Part shown: positions 8,125 through 17,181 of the stretch, piece after piece
How the letters are laid out: the number at the start of each line of letters is the position of its first letter
Numbering within the stretch: position 1 is the first letter of the stretch
From: Bacillota bacterium
GTDB taxonomy: Bacteria > Bacillota > UBA4882 > UBA8346
Length of the DNA: 32,862 nucleotides
Assembly: GCA_029776595.1 (NCBI GenBank)
Contig: JAKOSX010000190.1
Location: forward strand, 1 to 32,862
Reading direction: 5' to 3'
Notes under the pieces: generated by a model
Told to the model about the DNA's origin: nothing
The model's input: the letters and a program-made list of their open reading frames with translations, nothing else
Databases searched by the model: none
Made by a program: the position numbers and the translations under genes

Positions 8125-8691
8125 TTAATCATATTGGAAATTATGTTCCACTTTGGGATATTTCGGATTCAACAATATCTTCATCTTCGGGATGGGCCAA
8201 AAGACAAAGATAGCTTTTCCCACCAAATTGTCATACGGCACAAACCCTACATCCGGATCGCGGCTGTCCTTGCTGTAATTGCGGTTATCTCCCATGGCGA
8301 ACACCGTCCGTTCCGGCACGGTGACGAAATCGTAATCTGTGATCATCGCTTCTTTAATATAGGGCTCCTTCAGTTCTTGGCCGTCAACATACACCTTACC
8401 GTCACGGATATAAACCGTTTGATTGGGCCCGGCGATAACCCGTTTAATGTACTTGACCGTAGGATTTTTCGGATATTTCAGTACGATAATGTCGCCGGTT
8501 TGAGGCGGCCGAAACCGATAAATAAATTTATTCACCAACAACCGTTCCCCGTCCCACAACGTAGGCTCCATGGAACTGCCCTTGACCAAGAAGGATTGGA
8601 CCACGAAGATCATGATAAATAGGATGGTGATGACCGCAATGGCAAATGCTTCGACATTCTCGCGAAACTCGGATTTTTTTATCTCCAACAT
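8125..8691 (-). CDS. lepB: Signal peptidase I
   Basis: SFLVKGSSMEPTLWDGERLLVNKFIYRF; KYIKRVIAGPNQTV; FAMGDNRNYSKDSRDPDVGFV. Confidence 0.96.
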   Translation of the reverse strand: MLEIKKSEFRENVEAFAIAVITILFIMIFVVQSFLVKGSSMEPTLWDGERLLVNKFIYRFRPPQTGDIIVLKYPKNPTVKYIKRVIAGPNQTVYIRDGKVYVDGQELKEPYIKEAMITDYDFVTVPERTVFAMGDNRNYSKDSRDPDVGFVPYDNLVGKAIFVFWPIPKMKILLNPKYPKVEHNFQYD

Positions 8692-8729
8692 GGAACGTCC
8701 TCCTCATCGGGACCGATGCCCGTCGCTTA

Positions 8730-9077
8730 TCAGCTGTCCCGACGTTCTTCGATACGGGCCGATTTACCGGAACGTTCCCGCAAATAATACAATTTCGCCC
8801 GGCGGACCCGGCCTTTACGCACTAATTCGATTTTATCCAACATCGGCGAATGAACCGGGAAGGTCCGTTCAACTCCGATGCCTTGGGAGATTTTTCTCAC
8901 AGTAAAGGTTTCTCTCAAACCGCCATGACTGCGTCGGAGAACAACGCCTTCAAACACCTGAATCCGTTCTTTACCGCCCTCCACGACCTTCACGTGGACT
9001 TTAACGGTATCACCCGGTTCAAAATCAGGGATATCCGTACGCATCATTTCCTTTTCCAACGTATCAATAATGTTCAT
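8730..9077 (-). CDS. rplS: 50S ribosomal protein L19
   Basis: [60 protein letters not shown]. Confidence 0.98.
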   Translation of the reverse strand: MNIIDTLEKEMMRTDIPDFEPGDTVKVHVKVVEGGKERIQVFEGVVLRRSHGGLRETFTVRKISQGIGVERTFPVHSPMLDKIELVRKGRVRRAKLYYLRERSGKSARIEERRDS

Positions 9078-9114
9078 TGGCTGAACCTCCTTTCAAATCA
9101 AAACTGATTCAATC

Positions 9115-9843
9115 TTATTCTTCTTTAAGCAATCGCTGGTCTTCTTCAGTTAGTACCAATTTTTGAAACAAATCCGGCCGACGCTCGGCAGTCCTTTTCA
9201 AAGCCTGTTTGCGCCGCCATGCTTCAATCTGCGCATGATGACCGCTTAACAATATTTCCGGAACTTTCATCCCGTTAAACTCAAACGGGCGGGTATATTG
9301 CGGATAATCCAGCAGATTCTCAGTGAACGAATCATGAACCGCCGAATTCTCCGAGCCCAACACCCCCGGGACCAACCGGGCCACGGCATCACTGACGATC
9401 ATGGCAGCCAATTCTCCGCCGGTCAGAACATAATCCCCAATGGAGAGTTCCAAATCGACCCAAGCGCGGATGCGTTCGTCAAACCCTTCATAATGGCCGC
9501 AGATCAAGATCAAGTGACGGTAAGCCGCCAGTTGGCGCGCACGTTCCTGCTTAAAAACTTCGCCTTGAGGTGTCAACAAGATAACCTTAGCATCAGGCTT
9601 TACCGCTTTCGCAGCTTGTAAAGCCCGATAAATCGGTTCCGGTTTCAAAACCATCCCGCTACCGCCGCCATAGGGGGTATCATCGACCATCCGATGCTTG
9701 TCATAAGCGAAATCCCGAAAGTTCACAAACCGGAATTCAATGAGCCGCTGTTCTTGGGCGCGTTTTAAAATACTGTGATTAAACGGGCCTTCGAACATCT
9801 CCGGAAACAAGGTAAGAATTTGAATCAGCAGCGGTTCATTCAT
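9115..9843 (-). CDS. trmD: tRNA (guanine37-N1)-methyltransferase TrmD (start trimmed to MNEPLLIQ)
   Basis: [69 protein letters not shown]. The provided ORF extends 17 codons upstream into rimM. Confidence 0.96.
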   Translation of the reverse strand: MNEPLLIQILTLFPEMFEGPFNHSILKRAQEQRLIEFRFVNFRDFAYDKHRMVDDTPYGGGSGMVLKPEPIYRALQAAKAVKPDAKVILLTPQGEVFKQERARQLAAYRHLILICGHYEGFDERIRAWVDLELSIGDYVLTGGELAAMIVSDAVARLVPGVLGSENSAVHDSFTENLLDYPQYTRPFEFNGMKVPEILLSGHHAQIEAWRRKQALKRTAERRPDLFQKLVLTEEDQRLLKEE

Positions 9844-10366
9844 CGAGCAAGCCCTCCGGAAGATCCACCAGCATCTTGGATTGGCCGAGATCAATCTCCC
9901 GAACCACCGTTTTCAATGCGGGGATCAACACCTCTTTCCGGTCACGGTTTCTAACCAGATAAACATCATTTGCTCCGGTCTGAATCACCTGTTCAATTCG
10001 GCCAAGCCATTCTCCGGCGGTGGTAAAAACCGATAATCCTTCGATCTCGTCAAGATAATACCTTCCCGGAGGCAATTTCGGCCGTTCATCCCGGGGTATG
10101 CACAAAAGCCCCCGACCCAACGCTTCCGCCGCATTCAAATCATCGATCCCTTTAAACTTGACCAATACAAACTGTCGAAACGGACGATAACCTTCAACCT
10201 GAAGCTCTCTGACTCCTGAAAGGCTTTTCAGGAAAACCCGCTTCAGTTCGGCGAACCGCCTCGGATCGTCGGTGAGAGGCAGTACCTTGACCTCACCTTT
10301 TATCCCTTGGCACTTGACGATTTCCCCAACAGCAATCAGATCGGAACCGTCCATCGAAAGCCTCAC
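9836..10366 (-). CDS. rimM: Ribosome maturation factor RimM
   Basis: [56 protein letters not shown]. Confidence 0.95.
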   Translation of the reverse strand: MRLSMDGSDLIAVGEIVKCQGIKGEVKVLPLTDDPRRFAELKRVFLKSLSGVRELQVEGYRPFRQFVLVKFKGIDDLNAAEALGRGLLCIPRDERPKLPPGRYYLDEIEGLSVFTTAGEWLGRIEQVIQTGANDVYLVRNRDRKEVLIPALKTVVREIDLGQSKMLVDLPEGLLDE

Positions 10367-10596
10367 CGATTGGTTAATTCGACCGCGACTTTTTTATTGT
10401 CCCGCATGGCACAGGACTTCACGACAGTACGAATGGCTTTGATAATACGGCCCTGTTTTCCGATGATTTTACCGACATCCTCCGGATTGACGGTGATCTC
10501 AATCAAGGTTTGGTTGTTTCGCTCAAACTTCTCCACAATGACGTCTTCCGGGTGGTCAACCAAGGCTTTGGTAACTTGCAAGACCAAATCTTTCAT
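10363..10596 (-). CDS. khpA: KH-domain RNA-binding protein (KhpA/YlqC type)
   Basis: VNPEDVGKIIGKQGRIIKAIRTVVKS KH motif; position between rpsP and rimM. Confidence 0.93.
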   Translation of the reverse strand: MKDLVLQVTKALVDHPEDVIVEKFERNNQTLIEITVNPEDVGKIIGKQGRIIKAIRTVVKSCAMRDNKKVAVELTNR

Positions 10597-10609
10597 GGTA
10601 ACACCTCAC

Positions 10610-10870
10610 TCATTTGCCAGAAGCTTCAGCAATCACGCCAGCCTGTTTCAACAACCGTTTGACGGTGTCCGAAGGCTGAGCGCCTTTTTTCAGCCAGTCC
10701 TGGGCCTTTTCTTTGTCGACAACCAATTCCACCGGATCAACAATCGGATTGTAATGTCCGAGAATTTCGATGAAACGACCGTCGCGGGGAGCTCTGGAAT
10801 CAGCGACCACCAAACGGTAAAAAGGTCTCTTTTTGGCTCCCATTCTATTTAAACGGATTCGAACTGCCAT
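10610..10870 (-). CDS. rpsP: 30S ribosomal protein S16 (start trimmed to [11 protein letters not shown])
   Basis: [42 protein letters not shown]. Confidence 0.97.
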   Translation of the reverse strand: MAVRIRLNRMGAKKRPFYRLVVADSRAPRDGRFIEILGHYNPIVDPVELVVDKEKAQDWLKKGAQPSDTVKRLLKQAGVIAEASGK

Positions 10871-10932
10871 TGCTTCACCTCCCAATCTGCAATAAAATTA
10901 TATATTGAATTGCCTCGTAGAGCAGCATTTCT

Positions 10933-12261
10933 CTACATAAAAGGCAATTTAGGTAACTTTCCTTTACTGCCGATCTCAGCCAGCTGCTTCATCATCTTCC
11001 GACTTTGTTCGAACTGTTGCAGCAGCCGGTTCACAGCCTGCACGCTGGTACCGGAGCCGGCGGCGATCCGCCGACGGCGGCTGCCGTTGATGATGGACGG
11101 ATTGGCCCGTTCTTCTTTGGTCATGGATTGGATAATCGCTTCCAGATGGGCCATTTCTTTTTCGTCGATCTGAACCCCTTTAAGCTGTTTGGAAAAATTT
11201 CCCGGAAGCATGCCCAAAATCTGATCGAGAGGGCCCATTTTTTTCATCTCCCGCATTTGCGCCAGGAAATCGTCGAGATCAAACTCGGACTTGCGCATTT
11301 TGTCGAAGAGGTTTTTAGCTTTCACCGGATCCAGATTGGCTTCGGCCTTTTCAATGAGCGTCAGCACATCGCCCATGCCCAAAATCCGGGAAGCCATCCG
11401 CGACGGATGGAAGACTTCGAAGTTTTCCATCTTCTCGCCCATGGCCGCAAATTTGATGGGGCATTGGGTGACGGCCCTGACCGAGAGAGCGGCGCCGCCT
11501 CGGGTATCGCTGTCCAGCTTGGTCAGAATCACGCCGGTTAACGGAATCGCATTCCGGAATGCATCGGCCACATTGACCGCATCCTGACCGGTCATGGCAT
11601 CCACAACCAGCAAAATTTCGTGGGGATGAACATTGGCTTCAATTTGCTTGAGTTCATCCATTAATTCTTCATTGACATGCAAACGGCCGGCGGTATCGAT
11701 AATGATGACGTCCCGTTGATAGGACTCGCCATACTTTACAGCCTCCCGGGCAATTCGGACCGGATCGGCGCCCTCGACCGTAAATACCGGAATATCCAGT
11801 TGTTTTCCCAATACCTGCAACTGTTTAATGGCCGCAGGTCGGTATATATCCGCCGCCACCAATAACGGTCGGCGGCCCTGTTTCTTGAGTAATGCGGCCA
11901 GTTTGCCGGAGCTGGTGGTTTTTCCGGCGCCCTGCAACCCCACCATCATAATGACGGTGGGCGGATTATCCGCCATTTTCAAGGGAGATTCTTTCTCGCC
12001 CATCAGTTGGGTCAGCTCGTCATAGACCACCTTAATCACTTGCTGACCCGGAGTCAGACTGCTTAAAACCTCCTGGCCGACGGCCCGCTCCTTCACCCGG
12101 GCGATGAATTCTTTGACCACTTTATAGTTGACGTCGGCCTCCAATAAAGCGAGCCGCACTTCGCGCAGGGAATCCTCGATGTTTTTCTCGGTCAGCTTAC
12201 CCATGCCGCGGAGTTTCTTGAAGGTTTCCTGGAGTTTATTGGAAAGGTTCTCGAAGACCAT
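10933..12261 (-). CDS. ffh: Signal recognition particle protein Ffh
   Basis: GLQGAGKTTSSGKLAALL; DTAGRLHVNEELM; TKLDSDTRGGAALS; M-domain SIINGSRRRRIAAGSGTSVQAVNRLLQQF. Confidence 0.98.
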   Translation of the reverse strand: MVFENLSNKLQETFKKLRGMGKLTEKNIEDSLREVRLALLEADVNYKVVKEFIARVKERAVGQEVLSSLTPGQQVIKVVYDELTQLMGEKESPLKMADNPPTVIMMVGLQGAGKTTSSGKLAALLKKQGRRPLLVAADIYRPAAIKQLQVLGKQLDIPVFTVEGADPVRIAREAVKYGESYQRDVIIIDTAGRLHVNEELMDELKQIEANVHPHEILLVVDAMTGQDAVNVADAFRNAIPLTGVILTKLDSDTRGGAALSVRAVTQCPIKFAAMGEKMENFEVFHPSRMASRILGMGDVLTLIEKAEANLDPVKAKNLFDKMRKSEFDLDDFLAQMREMKKMGPLDQILGMLPGNFSKQLKGVQIDEKEMAHLEAIIQSMTKEERANPSIINGSRRRRIAAGSGTSVQAVNRLLQQFEQSRKMMKQLAEIGSKGKLPKLPFM

Positions 12262-12351
12262 CTGCGAACCTCCTGTATATCGTCGTTAATCGTTGGTATT
12301 ATATCTATATTGCCACCGGCCCACATCGGCCATTCGAACCGTATCCAAAGA

Positions 12352-12711
12352 TTACTCGGTCGCAATCAACTGCTCAATCTTGGATTGAATCCTGGTCACA
12401 TAGACATGGCCCGGATGTCCTTGCGGAATACTCTCCGCTAAACTGAGCAAATCGGCATTGATGCTTTTCAGTAAAGCCTGTTGCGTCAAAAAACGCTGGA
12501 GCAAACCCAACTTCTCTTCATAATCTTCCAAAATCCGTTGGCTGCGGTGTAATAAATCATGGACCGCCTGCCGTGATACAGCTTCTTTCTCGGCAATTTC
12601 CGCCATGGACCAATCCTCATTGTAATACAGATCCATGATCTTTTGTTGTTTTTCCGTTAGCAACCCGCCGTAAAAATCATACAGCAGGCCGGTTTTGACC
12701 AAATCTTCCAC
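12352..12711 (-). CDS. ylxM: YlxM-family helix-turn-helix protein
   Basis: LLTEKQQKIMDLYYNEDWSMAEIAEKEAVSRQAVHDLLHRSQRILEDYEEKLGL; adjacent to ffh. Confidence 0.92.
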   Translation of the reverse strand: MEDLVKTGLLYDFYGGLLTEKQQKIMDLYYNEDWSMAEIAEKEAVSRQAVHDLLHRSQRILEDYEEKLGLLQRFLTQQALLKSINADLLSLAESIPQGHPGHVYVTRIQSKIEQLIATE

Positions 12712-12922
12712 TTTTGCCTCCGAAAGCTGTCAAGTAAAATTACTTAACAGCGATAGTATACCTCCCCATTATCGGATTGTCAAGTCAATTTCCCGGAAAT
12801 AACGGTTTCGGACAAAATTTTCCCCGGTTGCCATTCCGGACCGTTTTTGTTGAATTACCGGAAATAGCAGGACTTTTATATATTCTCCCGAAGATGTTAT
12901 CAAAATCAACGAAAGGCGGTAT

Positions 12923-13441
12923 ATGATGAGCAAAAAAATAACCGGTCTTCTGATCTTGGCACTTCTGTTTGGGTTGGGTGCCCAAACCGTGCTGGCCGGC
13001 AATGCAATCGAAGACAGGCCATCCAAAGATTACAGTATCGGTTGGCAATATTCCCGGCCCATGAACGGCCTTACCGTAAAAATCCCCGTATCTGAACGTT
13101 ATTTTATCCAACCGGTGCTTTCCTTTAATACGTCCGAAGACGATACCTTGTCCAAAGGATGGTATTCGGCAGGATTACGGGCTTTCGTCTACCTTCCCGA
13201 ACGGGAAGACTTCCAACCTTATACCGGCATCGGAGCCGGCCATTATAAACGTTTCCGCGAAGCCAACCACATACTCACCGATTCATTCTCCGCCAACAGT
13301 TACGAAGCATTCATCGGCTTCGAATACCAAAAATACGTCATTCGCCCATCCGTGGAAATTGCCATGGGAAGCTATACGAAGAAAAACGGGGATCATTTTG
13401 GCGGATTCAGTTTAAACGTGGGATTGGTATACACTTTTTAA
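12923..13441 (+). CDS. Secreted small beta-barrel-like (outer-membrane-protein-like) protein
   Basis: Signal peptide KKITGLLILALLFGLGAQTVLA|GN; alternating hydrophobic/aromatic strands; ends ...FSLNVGLVYTF with terminal Phe; RBS AAAGGCGG upstream. Confidence 0.65.
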   Translation: MMSKKITGLLILALLFGLGAQTVLAGNAIEDRPSKDYSIGWQYSRPMNGLTVKIPVSERYFIQPVLSFNTSEDDTLSKGWYSAGLRAFVYLPEREDFQPYTGIGAGHYKRFREANHILTDSFSANSYEAFIGFEYQKYVIRPSVEIAMGSYTKKNGDHFGGFSLNVGLVYTF

Positions 13442-13483
13442 GAGGTTTGGCAGACGGGGCTTCCGGTGCGACAGGAAAAGTAA

Positions 13484-15079
13484 TTAGTGGACCACCTGGT
13501 TCGAACCGATGCTGTCGCCCGCTGGGAACATACCCGCCCATCCACAGCAGACCCGGTTTTTACCGGTATGTTTGGCTTCATAAAGGGACTTATCCGCATA
13601 TTCGATTAAACTCCGGACATCCGCGGCATGTTGAGGCAACGTCGCCACACCCAACGAAACGGTAACCGGCGTCTGCACGTCTTTCAGTTGTTCGACGGAA
13701 CGCCGAATGCGCTCGGCTATCTGCATAGCCAGCGCGTTGGCGCAGTTTCTCAAGACGACTGCTATCTCTTCTCCGCCATACCGGGCCACGATATCCCCTT
13801 CCCGGACAGCTTCCACAATCACCCCGGCAACTTTCTTCAAAAGCTGGTCTCCGGCGGGATGTCCGTAAGTATCGTTATATTTTTTGAAATTGTCCACATC
13901 GATCATGATCAACGAGAGATTTCTGTCCCGCTTCACCAATTTCTCAATGATCTCGTTAAAATATCTCCGGTTGTAAAGCCCGGTTAACCCGTCAGTATCA
14001 GCTTTCCGTTTCTCTTCTTCAATGGCAAGAGCATTTTGAAGGGCAATGCTCGCTTGATGGGTGATGCTCACCAAAATCTGGGACTCTTCTTCCGAAATGC
14101 TCTTCACCTGATAGTCGGTGATCACCACCGCCCCCACGACGGTTTCATCGTCGACGACGATGGGATAGGCAAACAACGATTTCACCGGCGTCCCGGCAAA
14201 AGAATGGACCAATTCGGTATGTTTAAAAATATCCGAACACAGCAGAGGCTTTTTAAAGACCAAAATGGGTGCCAAGGTTAAACTGTACCGGGTTAGAGGA
14301 TATTCGTGGTACCGATCCTTCCACGTTTCCTCCCACCCAAACTCATCGGCAATTCGCAATTTCCCCTGCATGTCGAAGATCATCACGGCAGCCATGGGCG
14401 TCTCGCTGTGTTCCCGGATGGTCTTTAAAGTTTCCCCGATAATCTGATGAACATCGGAACTTTTGGAAATCTGCTTCAGAAAATTGTTCAGGCGTTGCAG
14501 ATCATGATTCTTCCTGACCAACGCTTTGCTTGAGATTTCTTCAACCATCAAATAGGTATGTCGCACCAAAAACCCGGCAAAAAATCCGGCTATATACAGA
14601 TAACCGACACCAAGGAGTAATGAAACCGGGGAACCGTTCCCCGACAAATAGGCACCGGCAACATAGATCCCGGACATCAATGTACACCAGCCGGCCAAAC
14701 AGGCATACCCCCCGTGAATGGCCGCCGCCACCACCGGCAAAAACAAAAACGGGTAAAGCCGACTCTCGGCTCCGCCGGTCCGGGCGATCATATATGCCGT
14801 AAAAATCACGTCAATCCCCAATACCACATAACGCAACGAACGGAGGAACCATTGTTTAAGCGAAGAAATCCCGGACCCCAGAAGATTCCATAGGATGTAA
14901 AGCCCGGCCAATACATAATCGCCGGCATTTCCCACAGTCCCCAGCGCCAAACCAATGCCAAGTCCATGCCAAACGGCCAATTTCATTCGAATGTCCATTA
15001 ATGAAGCCATAAAAACCTGGCGATGATCATCGATCACATTCTCTTTGGATTTCACGCCGTTTCCTCCAACCATCTTCAT
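13484..15079 (-). CDS. Membrane-anchored GAF-GGDEF protein, putative diguanylate cyclase
   Basis: N-terminal TM segments, GAF region, DGLTGLYNRRYF...MIDVDNFKKYNDTYGHPAGDQLL...REGDIVARYGGEEIAVVL. Confidence 0.93.
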   Translation of the reverse strand: MKMVGGNGVKSKENVIDDHRQVFMASLMDIRMKLAVWHGLGIGLALGTVGNAGDYVLAGLYILWNLLGSGISSLKQWFLRSLRYVVLGIDVIFTAYMIARTGGAESRLYPFLFLPVVAAAIHGGYACLAGWCTLMSGIYVAGAYLSGNGSPVSLLLGVGYLYIAGFFAGFLVRHTYLMVEEISSKALVRKNHDLQRLNNFLKQISKSSDVHQIIGETLKTIREHSETPMAAVMIFDMQGKLRIADEFGWEETWKDRYHEYPLTRYSLTLAPILVFKKPLLCSDIFKHTELVHSFAGTPVKSLFAYPIVVDDETVVGAVVITDYQVKSISEEESQILVSITHQASIALQNALAIEEEKRKADTDGLTGLYNRRYFNEIIEKLVKRDRNLSLIMIDVDNFKKYNDTYGHPAGDQLLKKVAGVIVEAVREGDIVARYGGEEIAVVLRNCANALAMQIAERIRRSVEQLKDVQTPVTVSLGVATLPQHAADVRSLIEYADKSLYEAKHTGKNRVCCGWAGMFPAGDSIGSNQVVH

Positions 15080-15252
15080 CTTTTTCTGGGATAATTCGTT
15101 AATTATTGGGAAAATTCCTTCTTTTTCCGTTCAATCCGCCACCGGCGAACATCCAAAAACGTGAATTTTAAACAGATTGACATGGACGAATGACATTTTC
15201 CCATGTATTCTGATATAGATATACATCATCACACCATCAAAGGAGCTTTTGT

Positions 15253-16176
15253 ATGATTTCACACATCTTGGCCGAGCAAATTCTGATCCTTTTCATGATT
15301 ATGGCCGTGGGCTTTATCGCTAGGCGCGCCAACATTATCCGGGTCGAAATGACCAAAGGCCTCTCCGACCTTTTATTAAACATCACCCTTCCGTTTTTGA
15401 TTATCACCTCCTTCAATTCCCGTTTTTCCCAAACCCTGCTGGTCAATGGGGGCGTTGTCCTGGCAAGCACCTTTGCCGTCCACTTCGTCTCTTATGTCCT
15501 GGGTAAATTGCTGTTTTTCCGTTATCCTTCCGGTAACCGAAAGATATTGCTCTTCGCAACCGTATTTTCGAATTGCGGTTTTATGGGAATTCCCATCGTC
15601 GAAAGCGTCTTCGGGAAATTGGGGGTTTTCTACAGCTCAATCTATTTGATAGGATTTAATCTTCTCGTATGGACCCTGGGAATCATCATCTTCACCGAAA
15701 AAGCGGACCGTCAAACCGCCCGGGCCACCCTGACCAATCCGGGAATCATCGCGGTACTCATCGGAACGGTCCTCTTTATTTTTTCCATTCCACTGCCTGC
15801 CCCGATTATCAAAACGTTTAGCCTGGTCGGATCCATGACCACGCCGCTGTCGATGATCATCATCGGAGCAACCCTGGCGGACTGCCGATGGAAGGAGTTT
15901 TTCTCCGGAACAGCCGTTTATTACGGCAGTTTAACCCGGTTGGTGCTCCTTCCGCTCATCACCATGGGAACCATGATACTCTTGCAGCTGGATCCTACCG
16001 TTATAGGGGTTTGCGTCCTCTCCGTCGCCATGCCCGTTGCTGCGACCACGGTTATGTTTGCGGAACGATACGACAGCGATACGCTTTTTGCATCCCGCTT
16101 GGTTTTTCTGTCAACGATCCTCTCCGCCGTCACGATACCCGGCCTCATGATACTATTCGAAATTTTCGTCGTTTAA
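15253..16176 (+). CDS. AEC (auxin efflux carrier) family transporter
   Basis: About 10 TM segments; N-terminal VGFIARRANIIRVEMTKGLSDLLLNITLPFLIITSFNS; FSNCGFMGIPIVESVFG. Confidence 0.9.
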   Translation: MISHILAEQILILFMIMAVGFIARRANIIRVEMTKGLSDLLLNITLPFLIITSFNSRFSQTLLVNGGVVLASTFAVHFVSYVLGKLLFFRYPSGNRKILLFATVFSNCGFMGIPIVESVFGKLGVFYSSIYLIGFNLLVWTLGIIIFTEKADRQTARATLTNPGIIAVLIGTVLFIFSIPLPAPIIKTFSLVGSMTTPLSMIIIGATLADCRWKEFFSGTAVYYGSLTRLVLLPLITMGTMILLQLDPTVIGVCVLSVAMPVAATTVMFAERYDSDTLFASRLVFLSTILSAVTIPGLMILFEIFVV

Positions 16177-16181
16177 TAAGT

Positions 16182-16203
16182 AAAGGCCGAATTTCGGCCT
16201 TAT
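16182..16203. terminator. Putative bidirectional terminator between the convergent AEC and LysM genes
   Basis: AAGGCCGA-ATT-TCGGCCTT flanked by A/T-rich sequence. Confidence 0.55.
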
Positions 16204-17036
16204 TTACAGCGTTTTCTTTTTTTGCCTTTCCGATCCCGGCAGTCCCTGCGGTATGGACATTCATCCCAGGGAACGACCATATACACCGGCATCGGATGCA
16301 TAGGCATCGGACTGTAACCGGTCGGACACGGTCTCACCATGGGCGGCACGGCGGGAACCGTACCCATCGGAGGCTCACCGGGCCTCGGCACAGGCGGTAC
16401 AACCTGGGTCGGCGGCATTGTCGGCGGCTCCGTCGGCATGGGCAACGTGACAGCCGGCGGTTGGGCAGCTGCTGCCGGAATGCAAATCACTTGACCGGGG
16501 AAGATCCGATCGGGATTGGTGATCTGGGGATTGGCAGCCACCAATGCCGCCAGCGTAATATTGTTCCGTCTGGCAATCTCAAACAGCGTATCCCCGGCCC
16601 GGACCGTATAAAGCATTCCGTTGGGACATTGAACGGTAGTTCCGCCCGGGATACAGATTTCCTGACCGGGGAAAATCTCATTCGGATTGGTAATTTGCGG
16701 ATTCGCCCGGATCAACGCATCGAGGGTTACCCCAAAACGCTGCGCAATGGAGTACATGGTATCTCCGGCTACCACACGATACAACCGGCCACCCGGGCAA
16801 GGCATATCGGATCCTGCCGGAATACAAATCACCTGGCCGGGACGGATTACATTCGGATCGGTAATTTGCGGATTGGCATCGATCAGCCGTTGCAGAGAAA
16901 TATTGGCACGCCGGGCAATGGAAAACATGGTATCCCCGGAACGTACCGTATATAACTGCCCGTTGGGGCAGGGAGGATTCATGGCAACATGTTCGTTCTC
17001 CCCGCTCATGGAGTTTTCATTTATTTGATCAGACAT
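16200..17036 (-). CDS. Triple-LysM protein with proline-rich linker and basic Cys-containing tail
   Basis: Three YTVRSGDTMFSIARR...LIDANPQITDPNVIRPGQVICIPAG units; C-terminal CPYRRDCRDRKGKKRKRCK. Confidence 0.93.
   Translation of the reverse strand: MSDQINENSMSGENEHVAMNPPCPNGQLYTVRSGDTMFSIARRANISLQRLIDANPQITDPNVIRPGQVICIPAGSDMPCPGGRLYRVVAGDTMYSIAQRFGVTLDALIRANPQITNPNEIFPGQEICIPGGTTVQCPNGMLYTVRAGDTLFEIARRNNITLAALVAANPQITNPDRIFPGQVICIPAAAAQPPAVTLPMPTEPPTMPPTQVVPPVPRPGEPPMGTVPAVPPMVRPCPTGYSPMPMHPMPVYMVVPWDECPYRRDCRDRKGKKRKRCK
16458..16970 (-). repeat. Three tandem 57-aa (171-nt) LysM repeats inside the CDS
   Basis: Units begin at Cys23, Cys80 and Cys137 of the protein (CPNGQLY / CPGGRLY / CPNGMLY), exact 57-aa period. 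Confidence 0.85.
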
Positions 17037-17137
17037 ACTGGGACCTCCTCATCCATCAGGGTTAATATTCTAATGTAACATATTCCGGAGTCCCGCATTT
17101 GGTCACCATAGGCAGCACGTAAATTTCACAGGCATGA

Positions 17138-17166
17138 AAAAACACCTCCGAAAACCGGAGGTGTTT
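17138..17166 (-). terminator. Intrinsic terminator downstream of pckG
   Basis: Minus strand AAACACCTCCGGTTTTCGGAGGTGTTTTTT. Confidence 0.88.
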
Positions 17167-17181
17167 GTCGCTTCGCACTCT

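Noticed and set aside
9844-9894. N-terminal extension of TrmD ([17 protein letters not shown])
   Set aside because: Falls inside the rimM 3' end; conserved TrmD sequence begins at [17 protein letters not shown].
12769-13111. Minus-strand ORFs (85 and 108 aa) opposite the OMP-like gene
   Set aside because: They overlap each other in different frames and oppose a gene with a clear signal peptide and RBS.
15177-15219. Sigma-A promoter for the AEC transporter (TTGACA at 15177)
   Set aside because: No convincing -10 at 16-18 nt from that TTGACA; an alternative ATGACA/TATAGA pair is possible but too weak to call.
15888-16955. 355-aa plus-strand ORF spanning the AEC 3' end and the LysM gene
   Set aside because: Antisense to the triple-LysM CDS and out of frame with the AEC transporter; its R/H-rich repeats are the shadow of the LysM repeats.
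16458-16970. 171-nt direct repeats as a mobile or CRISPR element
   Set aside because: They are coding LysM domains in frame; the period is explained by protein domain duplication.
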